Shown here one piece after another: positions 10,588-19,675 of a DNA stretch of 54,535 nucleotides; the first letter of the stretch is position 1, and every line of letters starts with the position of its first letter. A program made the position numbers and the translations under genes. The notes under the pieces are model-generated. The model was given only the letters and a program-made list of their open reading frames with translations. It had not been told where the DNA came from and did no database searches. The stretch comes from Tessaracoccus caeni (lineage in GTDB: Bacteria > Actinomycetota > Actinomycetes > Propionibacteriales > Propionibacteriaceae). The DNA lies in the NCBI RefSeq assembly GCF_029211185.1, contig NZ_JARGDO010000024.1:1-54535 (forward strand), written 5' to 3'.

Positions 10588-10643
10588 GTGCTCGCACCTC
10601 GAGAGCGTGGGTGAGCATCGCGCCACGCCGGTGTCGGCATGAG

Positions 10644-10649
10644 TAGGGT
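10644..10649 (+). promoter_or_regulatory. Leaderless-type -10 box (TAGGGT)
   Basis: TAGGGT lies exactly 7 nt before GTG 10657, supporting that codon over ATG 10639 as the start of the phosphatase gene. Confidence 0.5.
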
Positions 10650-10656
10650 GGAGCCT

Positions 10657-11433
10657 GTGGAGAGCGAGCAGATTCTCGAATTGCTGAAGGAGACCGCCTC
10701 AGAGGTCATCACGCCACGGTTCCGGGCGTTGGCCGAGGGGGACATCGACGAGAAGTCGCCCGGCGACTACGTCACCGTCGCAGACCGCGAGGCCGAGGCC
10801 TATCTCACCAGGCTGCTCCAGCAGGTCTATCCGTCGGCCGTGGTGGTGGGGGAGGAGACGGCCTTCGTCGAGCCCGACACGCTGCGCCGCGTCCCGAACG
10901 CCGAGCATGCGTTCGTGATCGACCCCATCGACGGCACCGGCAACTTCGTGCGCGGCAAGGACGAGCACGGCGTCATCCTCGCCGAGCTCCGCGGGGGAGT
11001 GACGACGCGCGGCTGGATCTGGCAGCCTCAGACCGGTCGCGGCTACGTCGCCGAGCGCGGCGCGGGCGTGCGGATGAACGGCGAAGAGATCGTGCGCAAG
11101 CGCACCAATAGGCTGCCGCTGGGGGCCTCGTCGAAGAAGAGGCTTCTTGGCTTCACCGCCGACGGTCGGCTGAGCCCCGTGGTGCCCAGTTACTACGCCG
11201 CCTGTTTCGACTATCCCGCACTCCTGGCCGGCGACATCGACTTCATGTACTACCAGTCCTGCTGGCCCTGGGATCACCTGGCCGGCGGCCTGATGGTGAC
11301 GGAGCACGGCGGGATGTGCCGCACTCTGGACGGAGTGGCCTACAGCATCCTGTCGCCCAACCAGGGCCTGCTCGTCGCCGGCGACCCGATCAGCTGGATG
11401 ACCGCCCAGCTCACCTGGCCCGTCAAGGACTGA
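10657..11433 (+). CDS. Inositol monophosphatase family protein (possibly histidinol-phosphatase HisN)
   Basis: A 258-residue Mg2+-dependent phosphatase. Metal-binding motifs are VVGEET (about residue 65), DPIDGTGNF (about 88-96) and WPWDHLAGGLMV (about 205-216), all intact. In actinobacteria this family includes HisN (histidinol phosphate) and SuhB/ImpA/CysQ-like enzymes, and sequence alone does not settle the substrate. ATG 10639 is an alternative start adding six residues. It is convergent with the next gene and their stops almost touch. Confidence 0.82.
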   Translation: MESEQILELLKETASEVITPRFRALAEGDIDEKSPGDYVTVADREAEAYLTRLLQQVYPSAVVVGEETAFVEPDTLRRVPNAEHAFVIDPIDGTGNFVRGKDEHGVILAELRGGVTTRGWIWQPQTGRGYVAERGAGVRMNGEEIVRKRTNRLPLGASSKKRLLGFTADGRLSPVVPSYYAACFDYPALLAGDIDFMYYQSCWPWDHLAGGLMVTEHGGMCRTLDGVAYSILSPNQGLLVAGDPISWMTAQLTWPVKD

Positions 11434-11434
11434 G

Positions 11435-12247
11435 TCAGAGCCCCGCGGGGCCGTTGAACCCGCCGCCGAAGATGGGCAGCTGGGTGCGGGGCTTGATGCC
11501 CTTGGCCGCGAGCGCGTCGTAGACCAGCGGCAGGGCGGTTTCCAGGGTCTCGCGGGAGAAGGGCCATTCGGTTTTGTCGTAGGCATCGGCCACGGCGACG
11601 CCCTGCTGCACGAACATCTCCGCGGTGGAGTAGATCATCGAGATCTCGGCGCGCTGCCGGAAGGCGAAGTCACGGTCGACCGGCTCGCCGTGGCCGGGTA
11701 CGAAGACGGTGTCCTGGTTACTCACGCCCAAGGCGCCATCGAGCACGGTGGGCCAGTTCTGCACCGAGGAGGTCTCGTCGAACTGCGGATCGCCCGACGA
11801 CTCCAGCAGATCACCGGCGAAGATCACGTTCTCGCCGTCGACGATGACCGTCACGTCGCTCTTCGTGTGGGCCTCGCCCAGGTGCAGTAGCTCAAGGCGC
11901 ACGCCGCCCAGGTCGATGGCTTCGGCCAGGTAGAAGGTGCGCGTGGGCGCCGGGCCGGGCAGGTCCAGCAGCGACGCGTGCCCGTACGACTCGACGCCCC
12001 GCATGCCGGTCAGGCCCGCCCAATGGTCGTCGTGATGATGGGTGATCACGACGTGCACCACCGGCACGCCGGCCTGCTGCCAGGCCGAGGCCAGCAGGGA
12101 GGCGCCCTGGTCAGCGTCGTTGCCCGCATCGATCAGTGCCGCGCTCTCGTCGCCGACGACCAGGCCGACGTTCACCCCATGCGGATCGACGGCTGTGACG
12201 AAGACGCGGGGAGAGAGCTGACGCCAGACGTGCGCAGAATCGGACAT
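11435..12247 (-). CDS. Metallo-beta-lactamase fold hydrolase
   Basis: A 270-residue single-domain hydrolase. The zinc motif is ITHHHDDHWAG (about residues 76-86), followed by a conserved His in HLGEAHTKSD, the bridging Asp in IFAGDLL and the last His in VPGHGEPV. The layout resembles glyoxalase II/quinolone-response-type stand-alone proteins, so hydrolysis of a small ester or lactam is likely but the substrate is unknown. It has its own promoter, with TAGGCT 7 nt before ATG. Confidence 0.85.
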   Translation of the reverse strand: MSDSAHVWRQLSPRVFVTAVDPHGVNVGLVVGDESAALIDAGNDADQGASLLASAWQQAGVPVVHVVITHHHDDHWAGLTGMRGVESYGHASLLDLPGPAPTRTFYLAEAIDLGGVRLELLHLGEAHTKSDVTVIVDGENVIFAGDLLESSGDPQFDETSSVQNWPTVLDGALGVSNQDTVFVPGHGEPVDRDFAFRQRAEISMIYSTAEMFVQQGVAVADAYDKTEWPFSRETLETALPLVYDALAAKGIKPRTQLPIFGGGFNGPAGL

Positions 12248-12254
12248 GACGGGC

Positions 12255-12260
12255 AGCCTA
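12255..12260 (-). promoter_or_regulatory. Leaderless-type -10 box (TAGGCT)
   Basis: On the minus strand TAGGCT lies exactly 7 nt before the ATG at 12247. Confidence 0.5.
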
Positions 12261-12296
12261 CCTGACGGCTGAATCCCGGAAACTCGGCTGGACCGA

Positions 12297-12365
12297 GCAC
12301 AAATCTGCGCCTACGCCCCGGCCTCGCTATATACGGGAGGCCTTCGCGCATACGCAGATTTGTGC
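12297..12365. repeat. Imperfect palindrome in the divergent promoter region of dapB
   Basis: A 13-bp perfect outer stem (gcacaaatctgcg / cgcagatttgtgc) encloses a second short stem (ggcctc / gaggcc) with an AT-rich tip, ctatatac. It lies between the divergently read hydrolase and dapB, so it cannot be a simple terminator for either. The rest of 12366-12457 holds only the dapB leader, with TACGGT near 12413 as a possible -10. Confidence 0.7.
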
Positions 12366-12430
12366 ACGAGAGCGCGGCGTGAGAGAGCGCGGCAGGGGCC
12401 GGTGCACAGCGAGTACGGTGTGGCATGTAG

Positions 12431-13204
<774 letters not shown>

Positions 13205-13217
13205 TCCCCAGAACCTC

Positions 13218-13742
13218 TTAGATGGCCGTATGGAGGCGCACCAGCTTCAGGGTTGGTGCGCCTTCGGCCATCGCGATCTCCTGATGTGCCCCGTCGGCGG
13301 CGAACCCGCAGCCGGTCAGGAACGCGCGCAGGGCGTCGTTGGCCGTCGGCACCCAGATCCGGGCCACCTCGAAGCCGTCGGCGCGCAGTGTGTCCACGGC
13401 GGCGTTGATCAGGCGTGAACCGTGTCCTTTTCCGCGCTGAGCTGAATCGATGACGAACTCCGCGATCTCGGCGTCGGTGGGTTCGGCGTCGGGATCTCCG
13501 CTGGGGCCGGTGACCGCGAAACCCGCCACCTGCTCGGAGGAGCCGATCGCGACGAGCACCCGGCAGTGCGCCAGCGGCGGCTTGACGATCGCCTCATGCC
13601 AGCTCTGCACCGCCTCGTCGGAGCGGATGCTGGACGCGCCCTCCGCGAGAAGCGGATGCTCGCCCCAGGCCCGACGCTGGATGCGGGCGATGTCAACCGC
13701 CTCTGCGGGCATGGCGAGGCGCACGGTATCGCTGACAGACAT
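13218..13742 (-). CDS. GNAT family N-acetyltransferase
   Basis: A 174-residue protein with the GNAT fold. The acetyl-CoA pyrophosphate loop is visible as the motif A stretch VIDSAQRGKGHGSRLINAAV (about 105-124), then WVPTANDALRAFLTGCGF, the usual final strand-helix. The acceptor is unknown. A minus-strand TACGCT lies 6 nt before ATG. It converges with dapB, with 13 nt between their stops. Confidence 0.85.
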   Translation of the reverse strand: MSVSDTVRLAMPAEAVDIARIQRRAWGEHPLLAEGASSIRSDEAVQSWHEAIVKPPLAHCRVLVAIGSSEQVAGFAVTGPSGDPDAEPTDAEIAEFVIDSAQRGKGHGSRLINAAVDTLRADGFEVARIWVPTANDALRAFLTGCGFAADGAHQEIAMAEGAPTLKLVRLHTAI

Positions 13743-13777
13743 GGCAACAGCGTAGAGCGTCCGCGGCCGGGCTCCAC

Positions 13778-13783
13778 TAACCT
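13778..13783 (+). promoter_or_regulatory. Leaderless-type -10 box (TAACCT)
   Basis: TAACCT lies exactly 7 nt before ATG 13791 and supports that start for RNase J. Confidence 0.5.
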
Positions 13784-13790
13784 AAATGCC

Positions 13791-15467
13791 ATGACTGAGT
13801 TGAAGACGCCCCGAAAACTGCCCCAAGGAACCCTGCGGGTGATTCCCCTGGGCGGTCTCGGCGACGTCGGACGCAACATGACGGCCTTCGAGATCGACGG
13901 TCAGATCGCCCTGGTCGACTGCGGCGTGCTGTTCCCCGAGGAGGAGCATCCGGGCGTCGACCTGATCCTTCCCGCCCTGGAATACCTGCGCGACCGACTC
14001 GACGATGTCGTCGCCCTCGTCTTGACACACGGTCACGAGGACCACATCGGCGCGGTGCCGTACCTGCTGAAGATGCGCAACGACATCCCGATCTACGGGT
14101 CGAAGCTGACGCTGGCCTTCGTCGCCGGAAAGCTGCGCGAGCACCGCATCCGCGAGTTCCAACTGCTCGACGTGGCCGAGGGCGATCGGATCGAGGTGGG
14201 CAACTACCAGTTCGAGTTCCTTGCCGTGAACCACTCGATCCCCGACGCGCTTGCCGTGGCGATCCGCACCAAGGCCGGCACCGTGCTGCACACCGGCGAC
14301 TTCAAGATGGACCAGCTGCCGCTCGACGGGCGGATCACCGACCTGCGCGGCTTCGCCCGCCTGGGCGAGGAGGGCGTGGACCTCTTCCTCGTCGACTCCA
14401 CCAACGCCGAGACCCCCGGTTTCACCGCCCACGAGCGCGATATCGAGCCCGCCATGACCCGGGTCTTCGAGAACTCCAAGGGCAAGTTGATCGTCGCCTC
14501 CTTCGCCTCGCACGTGCACCGCGTGCAGCAGGTGATGAACCTGGCGGCCCGCTACGACCGCAAGGTGGTCTACGTCGGGCGCTCCATGGTGCGCAACATG
14601 GGCACCGCCCGCGACCTCGGCTACCTCAAGGTGCCCGCCGGCACCCTCATCGAGCTGAAGGACATCGACAAGTACCCGGCCGACAAGGTCGTCATCATGT
14701 CGACGGGCTCCCAGGGCGAGCCCATGGCGGCGCTGTCCCGGATCGCCAATCAGGAACACCCCGTGATCGAGGTGGGCGAGGGCGACACCGTGCTGCTGGC
14801 CAGCTCCCTGATCCCGGGCAACGAGAACTCGGTGTACCGAGTGATCAACGGCCTGGCCAAGCTGGGCGCCACCGTCGTGCACAAGGGCAATGCCATGGTG
14901 CACGTCTCCGGCCACGCGTCGGCCGGCGAGCTGCTCTACTGCTACAACATCCTGAAGCCCCGCAACGTGCTCCCCGTGCACGGCGAGATCCGCCACCTGA
15001 TCGCCAACGCGAAGCTGGCCCAGGCCACCGGCATCCCCGCGGAGAACACCCTGGTCGCCGAAGACGGCGCGGTGATCGACCTGGCCAAGGGCAAGGCCCG
15101 CATCGTCGGCCAGATTCACGCGCCCTACATCTTCGTCGACGGCAAGACGGTGGGCGACATCACCGAGTCGATCAGCGACCGCAAGATCCTCGGCGAGGAG
15201 GGCTTCATCTCCATCGTCACCGTGGTTGACGTGGACCAGCGCGCCATCCTGAGCGGCCCCGACATCACCGCCCGCGGCTTCGCCGAGGAGGACTCGGTGT
15301 TCGCGTCGGTGCGAGAGGAGATCGGCGACGCGATCGTGGCCGCCATGCGCGAGGGCGTCGATGACAGCCGCAAGCTGCAGCAGGTGACGCGCCGGGTGAT
15401 CGGGTCGTGGGTGTCTAGGCGGCTGCGTCGTCGTCCCATGATCGTGCCGGTGGTCGTCACCACGTGA
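13791..15467 (+). CDS. rnj: Ribonuclease J
   Basis: A 558-residue RNase of the metallo-beta-lactamase/beta-CASP superfamily, used for 5'-3' exonucleolytic and endonucleolytic mRNA decay and rRNA maturation. It opens with RVIPLGGLGDVGRNM, carries the zinc motif LTHGHEDHIGAVPYL (about 81-95), the DSTNAE motif and the beta-CASP region (IVASFASHVHRVQQV), and ends with an RNase J C-terminal domain. The open frame extends 75 codons further upstream, but that part overlaps the acetyltransferase on the other strand and has no support. The stop overlaps the next gene (GTGA). Confidence 0.95.
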   Translation: MTELKTPRKLPQGTLRVIPLGGLGDVGRNMTAFEIDGQIALVDCGVLFPEEEHPGVDLILPALEYLRDRLDDVVALVLTHGHEDHIGAVPYLLKMRNDIPIYGSKLTLAFVAGKLREHRIREFQLLDVAEGDRIEVGNYQFEFLAVNHSIPDALAVAIRTKAGTVLHTGDFKMDQLPLDGRITDLRGFARLGEEGVDLFLVDSTNAETPGFTAHERDIEPAMTRVFENSKGKLIVASFASHVHRVQQVMNLAARYDRKVVYVGRSMVRNMGTARDLGYLKVPAGTLIELKDIDKYPADKVVIMSTGSQGEPMAALSRIANQEHPVIEVGEGDTVLLASSLIPGNENSVYRVINGLAKLGATVVHKGNAMVHVSGHASAGELLYCYNILKPRNVLPVHGEIRHLIANAKLAQATGIPAENTLVAEDGAVIDLAKGKARIVGQIHAPYIFVDGKTVGDITESISDRKILGEEGFISIVTVVDVDQRAILSGPDITARGFAEEDSVFASVREEIGDAIVAAMREGVDDSRKLQQVTRRVIGSWVSRRLRRRPMIVPVVVTT

Positions 15468-16450
15468 CTGAGCCCACCGAGGGCCGGCCGATTCCGGCGC
15501 CTGGTGCCGACGCGGCTCCGACGATTCCTGCTCCGGCCGCTGATGTGGCTAGGCCGATTCCGGCTCCCGCCGCCGACGCGGCCAGAGTCAGCCTGCGACG
15601 GCGCAAGCCCTCGGGGGCGTTGGCGGACGTCGTGGGGCATCTCGTCGCCGCCAACGACGAGTGGCTGGTGGTGCTGCCGGAGGATCGCGGGCCCGCGTGG
15701 GTTCCGCGCGCGGAGGTGCAGGCGATTCGCCGGGTGCCTGAACGCATACCGTTGCTGGTTTCGCCGGCCGACGCCGTGCAGCGCGTCCTCGACCTGACCT
15801 GGCCCGGGCTCCGACGCGCCCGGCTCGGTGGCTGGGTGCTGCGGACGGGACGCGGCAAGACGCAGCGGGCCAACTCGGTGCTGGCCGTCGGCGACCCCGG
15901 AGTGCCCTTTGCTGAGGCCTGCGCGCTCGCCCACGAATGGGCAGGGGAGCGGCTGCCGATCCAGGCGGCCCTGGGAAGCCGCGTCGCCGACGAAGCGCTC
16001 GCTGCGGGTTGGGAGGTGGCCTCGCCCACGGTGGCCATGGTCGCGGATGCTCGTGGTCTGCTCGGACAGCCGGAGAGCACGCCGCCGATCGCGGATGCCC
16101 CGGACACGGACTGGCTGCGGATCTTCCGAGCGGGCGACGACGACGACGAGCGGATCGCCGAGATGTGCGCCGCCCCCGCGCGCTATCTGCGGATCGGCGA
16201 GCACGCCGTCGGCCGGGTGGCCGTGGCGCGGAGTTGGGGTGTGCTGTCCTGCATCGAGGTCGCTCCGGATGCACGCCGACAAGGCCAGGGGCGAGCCGTC
16301 ACCAGGGCGCTCGCGGTTGAGGCCGTTCGCTTGGGCGCCCGGTACCTGGCGCTCCAGGTCGAGCAGGACAACACGGCGGCGCGGAGCCTCTACGTATCCG
16401 AGGGATACGCCGAACACCACACGTACGCGTACTTACGGCCTCCGGCGTAG
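15464..16450 (+). CDS. GNAT family N-acetyltransferase, Rv0428c-like, with Pro-Ala repeats
   Basis: A 328-residue protein. Residues about 8-42 contain three imperfect copies of PIPAPxADxA, a probably disordered linker. Residues 45-95 look like a small SH3-like beta domain (VGHLVAANDEWLVVLPEDR), and the C-terminal 150 residues are a GNAT domain with the acetyl-CoA motif VAPDARRQGQGRAVTRALAV. The architecture resembles the Rv0428c family from memory. Its start overlaps the rnj stop by 4 nt. The substrate is unknown. Confidence 0.8.
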   Translation: MTEPTEGRPIPAPGADAAPTIPAPAADVARPIPAPAADAARVSLRRRKPSGALADVVGHLVAANDEWLVVLPEDRGPAWVPRAEVQAIRRVPERIPLLVSPADAVQRVLDLTWPGLRRARLGGWVLRTGRGKTQRANSVLAVGDPGVPFAEACALAHEWAGERLPIQAALGSRVADEALAAGWEVASPTVAMVADARGLLGQPESTPPIADAPDTDWLRIFRAGDDDDERIAEMCAAPARYLRIGEHAVGRVAVARSWGVLSCIEVAPDARRQGQGRAVTRALAVEAVRLGARYLALQVEQDNTAARSLYVSEGYAEHHTYAYLRPPA

Positions 16451-16472
16451 GTTGGTTCTTCGGCCGCCGGCC

Positions 16473-16575
16473 GGGTCTTTTCGAGGCTCGGCCGCGGGCG
16501 GCCTCGCACCTCAAAGAGCGTCATCTCACGGTCTTTGAGGTGCGACGAGCTCTGCGAGGAGCCTCGAAAAGACCC
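16473..16575. terminator. Two-part palindrome between convergent genes
   Basis: An outer 17-bp stem (16473-16489 with 16559-16575; arm gggtcttttcgaggctc) and an inner 14-bp stem (16504-16517 with 16532-16545; arm tcgcacctcaaaga) are both perfect and separated by an unpaired stretch. Lying between converging acetyltransferase and serA genes, it could end transcription in both directions. Confidence 0.7.
16481..16526 (+). repeat. Dispersed 46-bp repeat, copy 2
   Basis: It matches 10542-10587 at about 43 of 46 positions. Here the unit forms the left half of the two-part palindrome. Confidence 0.75.
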
Positions 16576-16595
16576 AGCGTGAGAACGAGCAGGGA

Positions 16596-17771
16596 CTAGA
16601 TCAGGCGGGCGTTCAGGACACCGTCGATGGCGGTGATGCGGTCGAGCAGGTCGGCCGGCACCTCGCCTTCGACATCCACCAGGGTGTAGGCCAGCTCGCC
16701 GCGTGACTTGTTCAGCATGTCGGCGATGTTCAGCCCGGCGTCGGCCAGCAGGCCGGAGATCTGGCCCACCATGTTCGGCACGTTGGAGTTGGCGATCGCG
16801 ATCCGGGCGCCGCCGTTGCGCGGCAGCACGGCCTCGGGGAAGTTCACCGAGTTGGTGATGACGCCGTCCTCCAGGTAGGCGCGCAGCTCTTCTGCGGCCA
16901 TCCGGGCGGAGTTCTCCTCGGCCTCGTGGGTGGAGGCGCCCAGGTGGGGCAGCGTCACCGCATGCGGCCGGGTGTTGAGCTCCGGCACCGGGAAGTCGCA
17001 GACGTAGCCGCGCAGCTCGTTGGTGTCCAGAGCCTCCACGACGGCGTCAAGGTCGACGATGGGGGCGCGGGCGAAGTTCACCAGCACGGCCGACTTCTTC
17101 ATCTTCGCGAACTGCTCGCGCCCGATCAGGCCGCGCGTCGCGGGGATCAACGGCACGTGCAGGGTGAGGATGTCGGCTCGCTTGAGCAGCTGGTCGAGGT
17201 CGGTGACGTGCTCGACACTGCTGGAGAGCTTCCAGGCGTGCTTGACGGTGATGCCAGGGTCGTAACCCATCACGCGCATGCCGAGGCTGATGGCGGCGTT
17301 GGCGACCTCGACGCCGATCGCGCCCAGGCCGATCACGCCCAGCGTGCGACCCGGCAGCTCGAAGCCGGCGTACTTCTTCTTGTTGGCCTCCACCTCTTTG
17401 TCCATGAACTCGGCGTCGCCGCGGAGTCGATGGGCGAAGGCAGCGGCGTCGACGATGTTGCGCGCCGCAAGGAAGATCGCGGCGATCACCAGTTCCTTCA
17501 CCGCGTTGGCGTTGGAGCCAGGGGTGTTGAACACGGGAATGCCGCGGGCCGAGTACTCGGGCACCGGGATGTTGTTGGTGCCCGCGCCCGCCCGGGCGAC
17601 GGCCTTCACCGAGGCGGGGATCTCGACGCCGTGCAGGCTGGCGGAGCGCAGGATCAGCGCGTCGGGATCCTCGAGATGCGAACCCACCTCATAGGTCTCT
17701 TTGGGCAGCAGCTTGAGGCCCGCATTGCTGATCGCGTTCAGCGTACGAATCTTGAACACCATGTCGTTCAC
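16596..17771 (-). CDS. serA: D-3-phosphoglycerate dehydrogenase
   Basis: A 391-residue enzyme catalysing the first step of serine synthesis (3-phosphoglycerate to 3-phosphohydroxypyruvate). The order is: substrate domain; NAD-binding domain with GRTLGVIGLGAIGVEVAN (about 141-158); the catalytic Arg/Glu/His region with VNFARAPIVDLDAV and LPHLGASTHEAEENSA; and a C-terminal ACT domain (about 318-391), which in other enzymes binds serine for feedback control. It is the short type without the extra allosteric domain of mycobacterial SerA. The start overlaps the serC stop (ATGA). Confidence 0.93.
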   Translation of the reverse strand: MNDMVFKIRTLNAISNAGLKLLPKETYEVGSHLEDPDALILRSASLHGVEIPASVKAVARAGAGTNNIPVPEYSARGIPVFNTPGSNANAVKELVIAAIFLAARNIVDAAAFAHRLRGDAEFMDKEVEANKKKYAGFELPGRTLGVIGLGAIGVEVANAAISLGMRVMGYDPGITVKHAWKLSSSVEHVTDLDQLLKRADILTLHVPLIPATRGLIGREQFAKMKKSAVLVNFARAPIVDLDAVVEALDTNELRGYVCDFPVPELNTRPHAVTLPHLGASTHEAEENSARMAAEELRAYLEDGVITNSVNFPEAVLPRNGGARIAIANSNVPNMVGQISGLLADAGLNIADMLNKSRGELAYTLVDVEGEVPADLLDRITAIDGVLNARLI

Positions 17772-18850
17772 CCGTTCCTGCGTTCGAAGTCGGCCATGAA
17801 GTCGATCAGGGCCTGGACGCCCTCGATCGGCATCGCGTTGTAGATGCTGGCGCGCATGCCGCCGACGGAGCGGTGCCCGGCCAGTGTGGTCAGTCCAGCG
17901 GCGGCGGCCTCAGCGACGAAGGTCTTCTCCAACTCGGGCTTGGCCACCAGGAACGGCACGTTCATCCAGGAACGCGCGTTCGGCGCCACCGGGTTGGAGT
18001 AGAACGGCGACGCGTCGATCGCGGCGTACAGCGCGTCGGCCTTGGCCTGGTTGCGCTCGGCCATCGCGGTCAGCCCGCCGGTGTTCTTCACCCAGTCGAG
18101 GATCAAGCCGAGCAGGTAGAGGCTGAAGGTGGGCGGGGTGTTCAGCATGGAGTCGGTGGCGGCCATCTCGGCGTACTGCAGCACCGACGGGGTGCTGGGG
18201 CGCGCGCGGTCGAGCAGGTCGTCGCGCACGATCACCACGCAGAGGCCCGACGGGCCCATGTTCTTCTGCGCACCCGCGTAGATCAGGCCGAACTTCGACA
18301 CGTCGATGGGGCGCGAGAGGATGGTCGACGAGAAGTCGGCGACCAGCGGCACGTCGCCGCTGTCCGGCACGTAGCCGAACTCGACGCCGCCGATGGTCTC
18401 GTTGGGGGTGTAGTGCAGGTAGGTCGCGGCGGGATCGACCTGGTAGCTGCCGGCGTCGGGCACCGTCGTGTAGTTCGACGCGGCCTCGTCGGCCAGCACG
18501 TCGACGGTGAGACCCTGGCGCTGCGCGCCCTTGATCGCCTTGCCCGACCACTGGCCGGTCTTCAGGAAGGCCACCGTGTCGCCGGCGGCCGTGAGGTTCA
18601 TGGGGATGGCGTCGAACTGCGCGCTGGCCCCGCCCTGCAGGAACAGCACCTTGTAGTTGTCGGGGATGCCCAGCACGTCGCGCAGCGTGGCCTCGGCGTG
18701 ATCGGCGCAAGCGACGAAGTTCTTGCCGCGGTGGGAGACCTCCATCACGGAGCTACCCGTCGACTCCCAGTCGAGCAGTTCGGACTGGGCCCGCTCGAGA
18801 ACGGCGGCGGGGAGCATCGCGGGACCGGCGGAGAAGTTGTAGACACGCAT
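17768..18850 (-). CDS. serC: Phosphoserine aminotransferase
   Basis: A 360-residue PLP enzyme converting 3-phosphohydroxypyruvate and glutamate to phosphoserine, the step after SerA. It starts MRVYNFSAGPAMLP, has FLQGGASAQFDAIPMNL for phosphate binding, and the PLP lysine in GLIYAGAQKNMGPSG (about residue 196). It is first in the serC-serA operon and divergent from rplU. CAGAAT, 7 nt before ATG on the minus strand, is a good leaderless -10. No serB lies nearby. Confidence 0.95.
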   Translation of the reverse strand: MRVYNFSAGPAMLPAAVLERAQSELLDWESTGSSVMEVSHRGKNFVACADHAEATLRDVLGIPDNYKVLFLQGGASAQFDAIPMNLTAAGDTVAFLKTGQWSGKAIKGAQRQGLTVDVLADEAASNYTTVPDAGSYQVDPAATYLHYTPNETIGGVEFGYVPDSGDVPLVADFSSTILSRPIDVSKFGLIYAGAQKNMGPSGLCVVIVRDDLLDRARPSTPSVLQYAEMAATDSMLNTPPTFSLYLLGLILDWVKNTGGLTAMAERNQAKADALYAAIDASPFYSNPVAPNARSWMNVPFLVAKPELEKTFVAEAAAAGLTTLAGHRSVGGMRASIYNAMPIEGVQALIDFMADFERRNG

Positions 18851-18857
18851 GGGCGGT

Positions 18858-18863
18858 ATTCTG
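18858..18863 (-). promoter_or_regulatory. Leaderless-type -10 box (CAGAAT) for serC-serA
   Basis: On the minus strand CAGAAT lies exactly 7 nt before the serC ATG. The same hexamer and spacing precede hemE. Confidence 0.5.
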
Positions 18864-18908
18864 CCACCGTGTCGGGGATGGGGCGAAGCGGGCGTCGGCG
18901 CGTCCGGT

Positions 18909-18937
18909 TTGACCGGGTAGAAACCCCCGCGTAAAGT
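18909..18937 (+). promoter_or_regulatory. Promoter of rplU-rpmA
   Basis: TTGACC (18909-18914) and TAAAGT (18932-18937) are separated by 17 nt. The leader of about 80 nt that follows (18945-19023) has no clear regulatory structure that I can name. Confidence 0.7.
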
Positions 18938-19023
18938 AGTCCATCGGTGCTTTGTCCCCTGGAGTGTTTTCCGGGCACGGACGCATCAGTTCAGTTTTGA
19001 AGAATTTAGAAGGTAGGTCAGGC

Positions 19024-19332
19024 GTGTACGCGATCGTGCGCAACGGCGGACGCCAGCACAAGGTGGCTGTGGGTGACATCCTGGACATCGATCTGGTGTC
19101 CGAAGAGGTCGGCGGTACCGTCAACCTGCAGCCCCTGATGCTCGTCGACGGTGAGACCATCACCACCGACGCCAAGGGCTTGGACAAGGTCTCCGTCTCC
19201 GCCGAGGTGCTCGGCGAGGTCAAGGGTCCCAAGATCAAGATCCTCAAGTACAAGAACAAGACCGGCTACAAGAAGCGCCAGGGTCACCGTCAGCGGTACA
19301 CCCAGGTGAAGATCACCGGCATCGAGAGCTGA
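19024..19332 (+). CDS. rplU: 50S ribosomal protein L21
   Basis: A 102-residue L21 protein of the large ribosomal subunit. It starts [18 protein letters not shown] and ends with [14 protein letters not shown], matching the family from end to end. GTG 19024, preceded by agaaggtagg, is the start; the frame is open upstream to 18952 but that part is leader. It is co-transcribed with rpmA, 12 nt downstream. Confidence 0.96.
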   Translation: MYAIVRNGGRQHKVAVGDILDIDLVSEEVGGTVNLQPLMLVDGETITTDAKGLDKVSVSAEVLGEVKGPKIKILKYKNKTGYKKRQGHRQRYTQVKITGIES

Positions 19333-19344
19333 AGGGGCTGAACA

Positions 19345-19596
19345 ATGGCACATAAGAAGGGCGCGTCCTCGACGCGTAACGGTCGTGACTCCAACGCTCA
19401 GCGCCTCGGCGTGAAGCGCTACGGCGGCCAGCAGGTCGGCGCGGGCGAGATCATCGTGCGCCAGCGCGGCACCCACTTCCACCCGGGCGACGGCGTCGGC
19501 CGTGGCGGCGACGACACCCTGTTCGCGCTGGTTCCCGGTGCGGTGCAGTTCGGTGTGAAGCGCGGACGCCGCGTCGTCAACATCGTGCAGGCCTGA
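19345..19596 (+). CDS. rpmA: 50S ribosomal protein L27
   Basis: An 83-residue L27 with the usual N-terminus [20 protein letters not shown], whose tail reaches toward the peptidyl-transferase centre, and [20 protein letters not shown]. The order rplU-rpmA-obg is widely conserved. A rho-independent terminator follows directly, and obg has its own -10 box beyond it. Confidence 0.97.
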   Translation: MAHKKGASSTRNGRDSNAQRLGVKRYGGQQVGAGEIIVRQRGTHFHPGDGVGRGGDDTLFALVPGAVQFGVKRGRRVVNIVQA

Positions 19597-19620
19597 TCCT
19601 CGCACCACTTTCCTTCAAAG

Positions 19621-19645
19621 AGCGGCCCGCTACGGGCCGCTTTTT
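19621..19645 (+). terminator. Rho-independent terminator after rpmA
   Basis: A 9-bp stem (agcggcccg / cgggccgct), a 3-nt loop and then a T-run: a textbook terminator. Confidence 0.9.
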
Positions 19646-19662
19646 GCTTATCTTCCAGCCGA

Positions 19663-19668
19663 TAGGGT
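19663..19668 (+). promoter_or_regulatory. Leaderless-type -10 box (TAGGGT) for obg-proB
   Basis: TAGGGT lies exactly 7 nt before ATG 19676, just after the rpmA terminator. Confidence 0.55.
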
Positions 19669-19675
19669 TTCATCC

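Noticed and set aside
18938..19023. Riboswitch or L21 autoregulatory leader before rplU
   Set aside because: The leader is only about 80 nt and I could not find a stable, recognisable fold, so no regulatory RNA is claimed.
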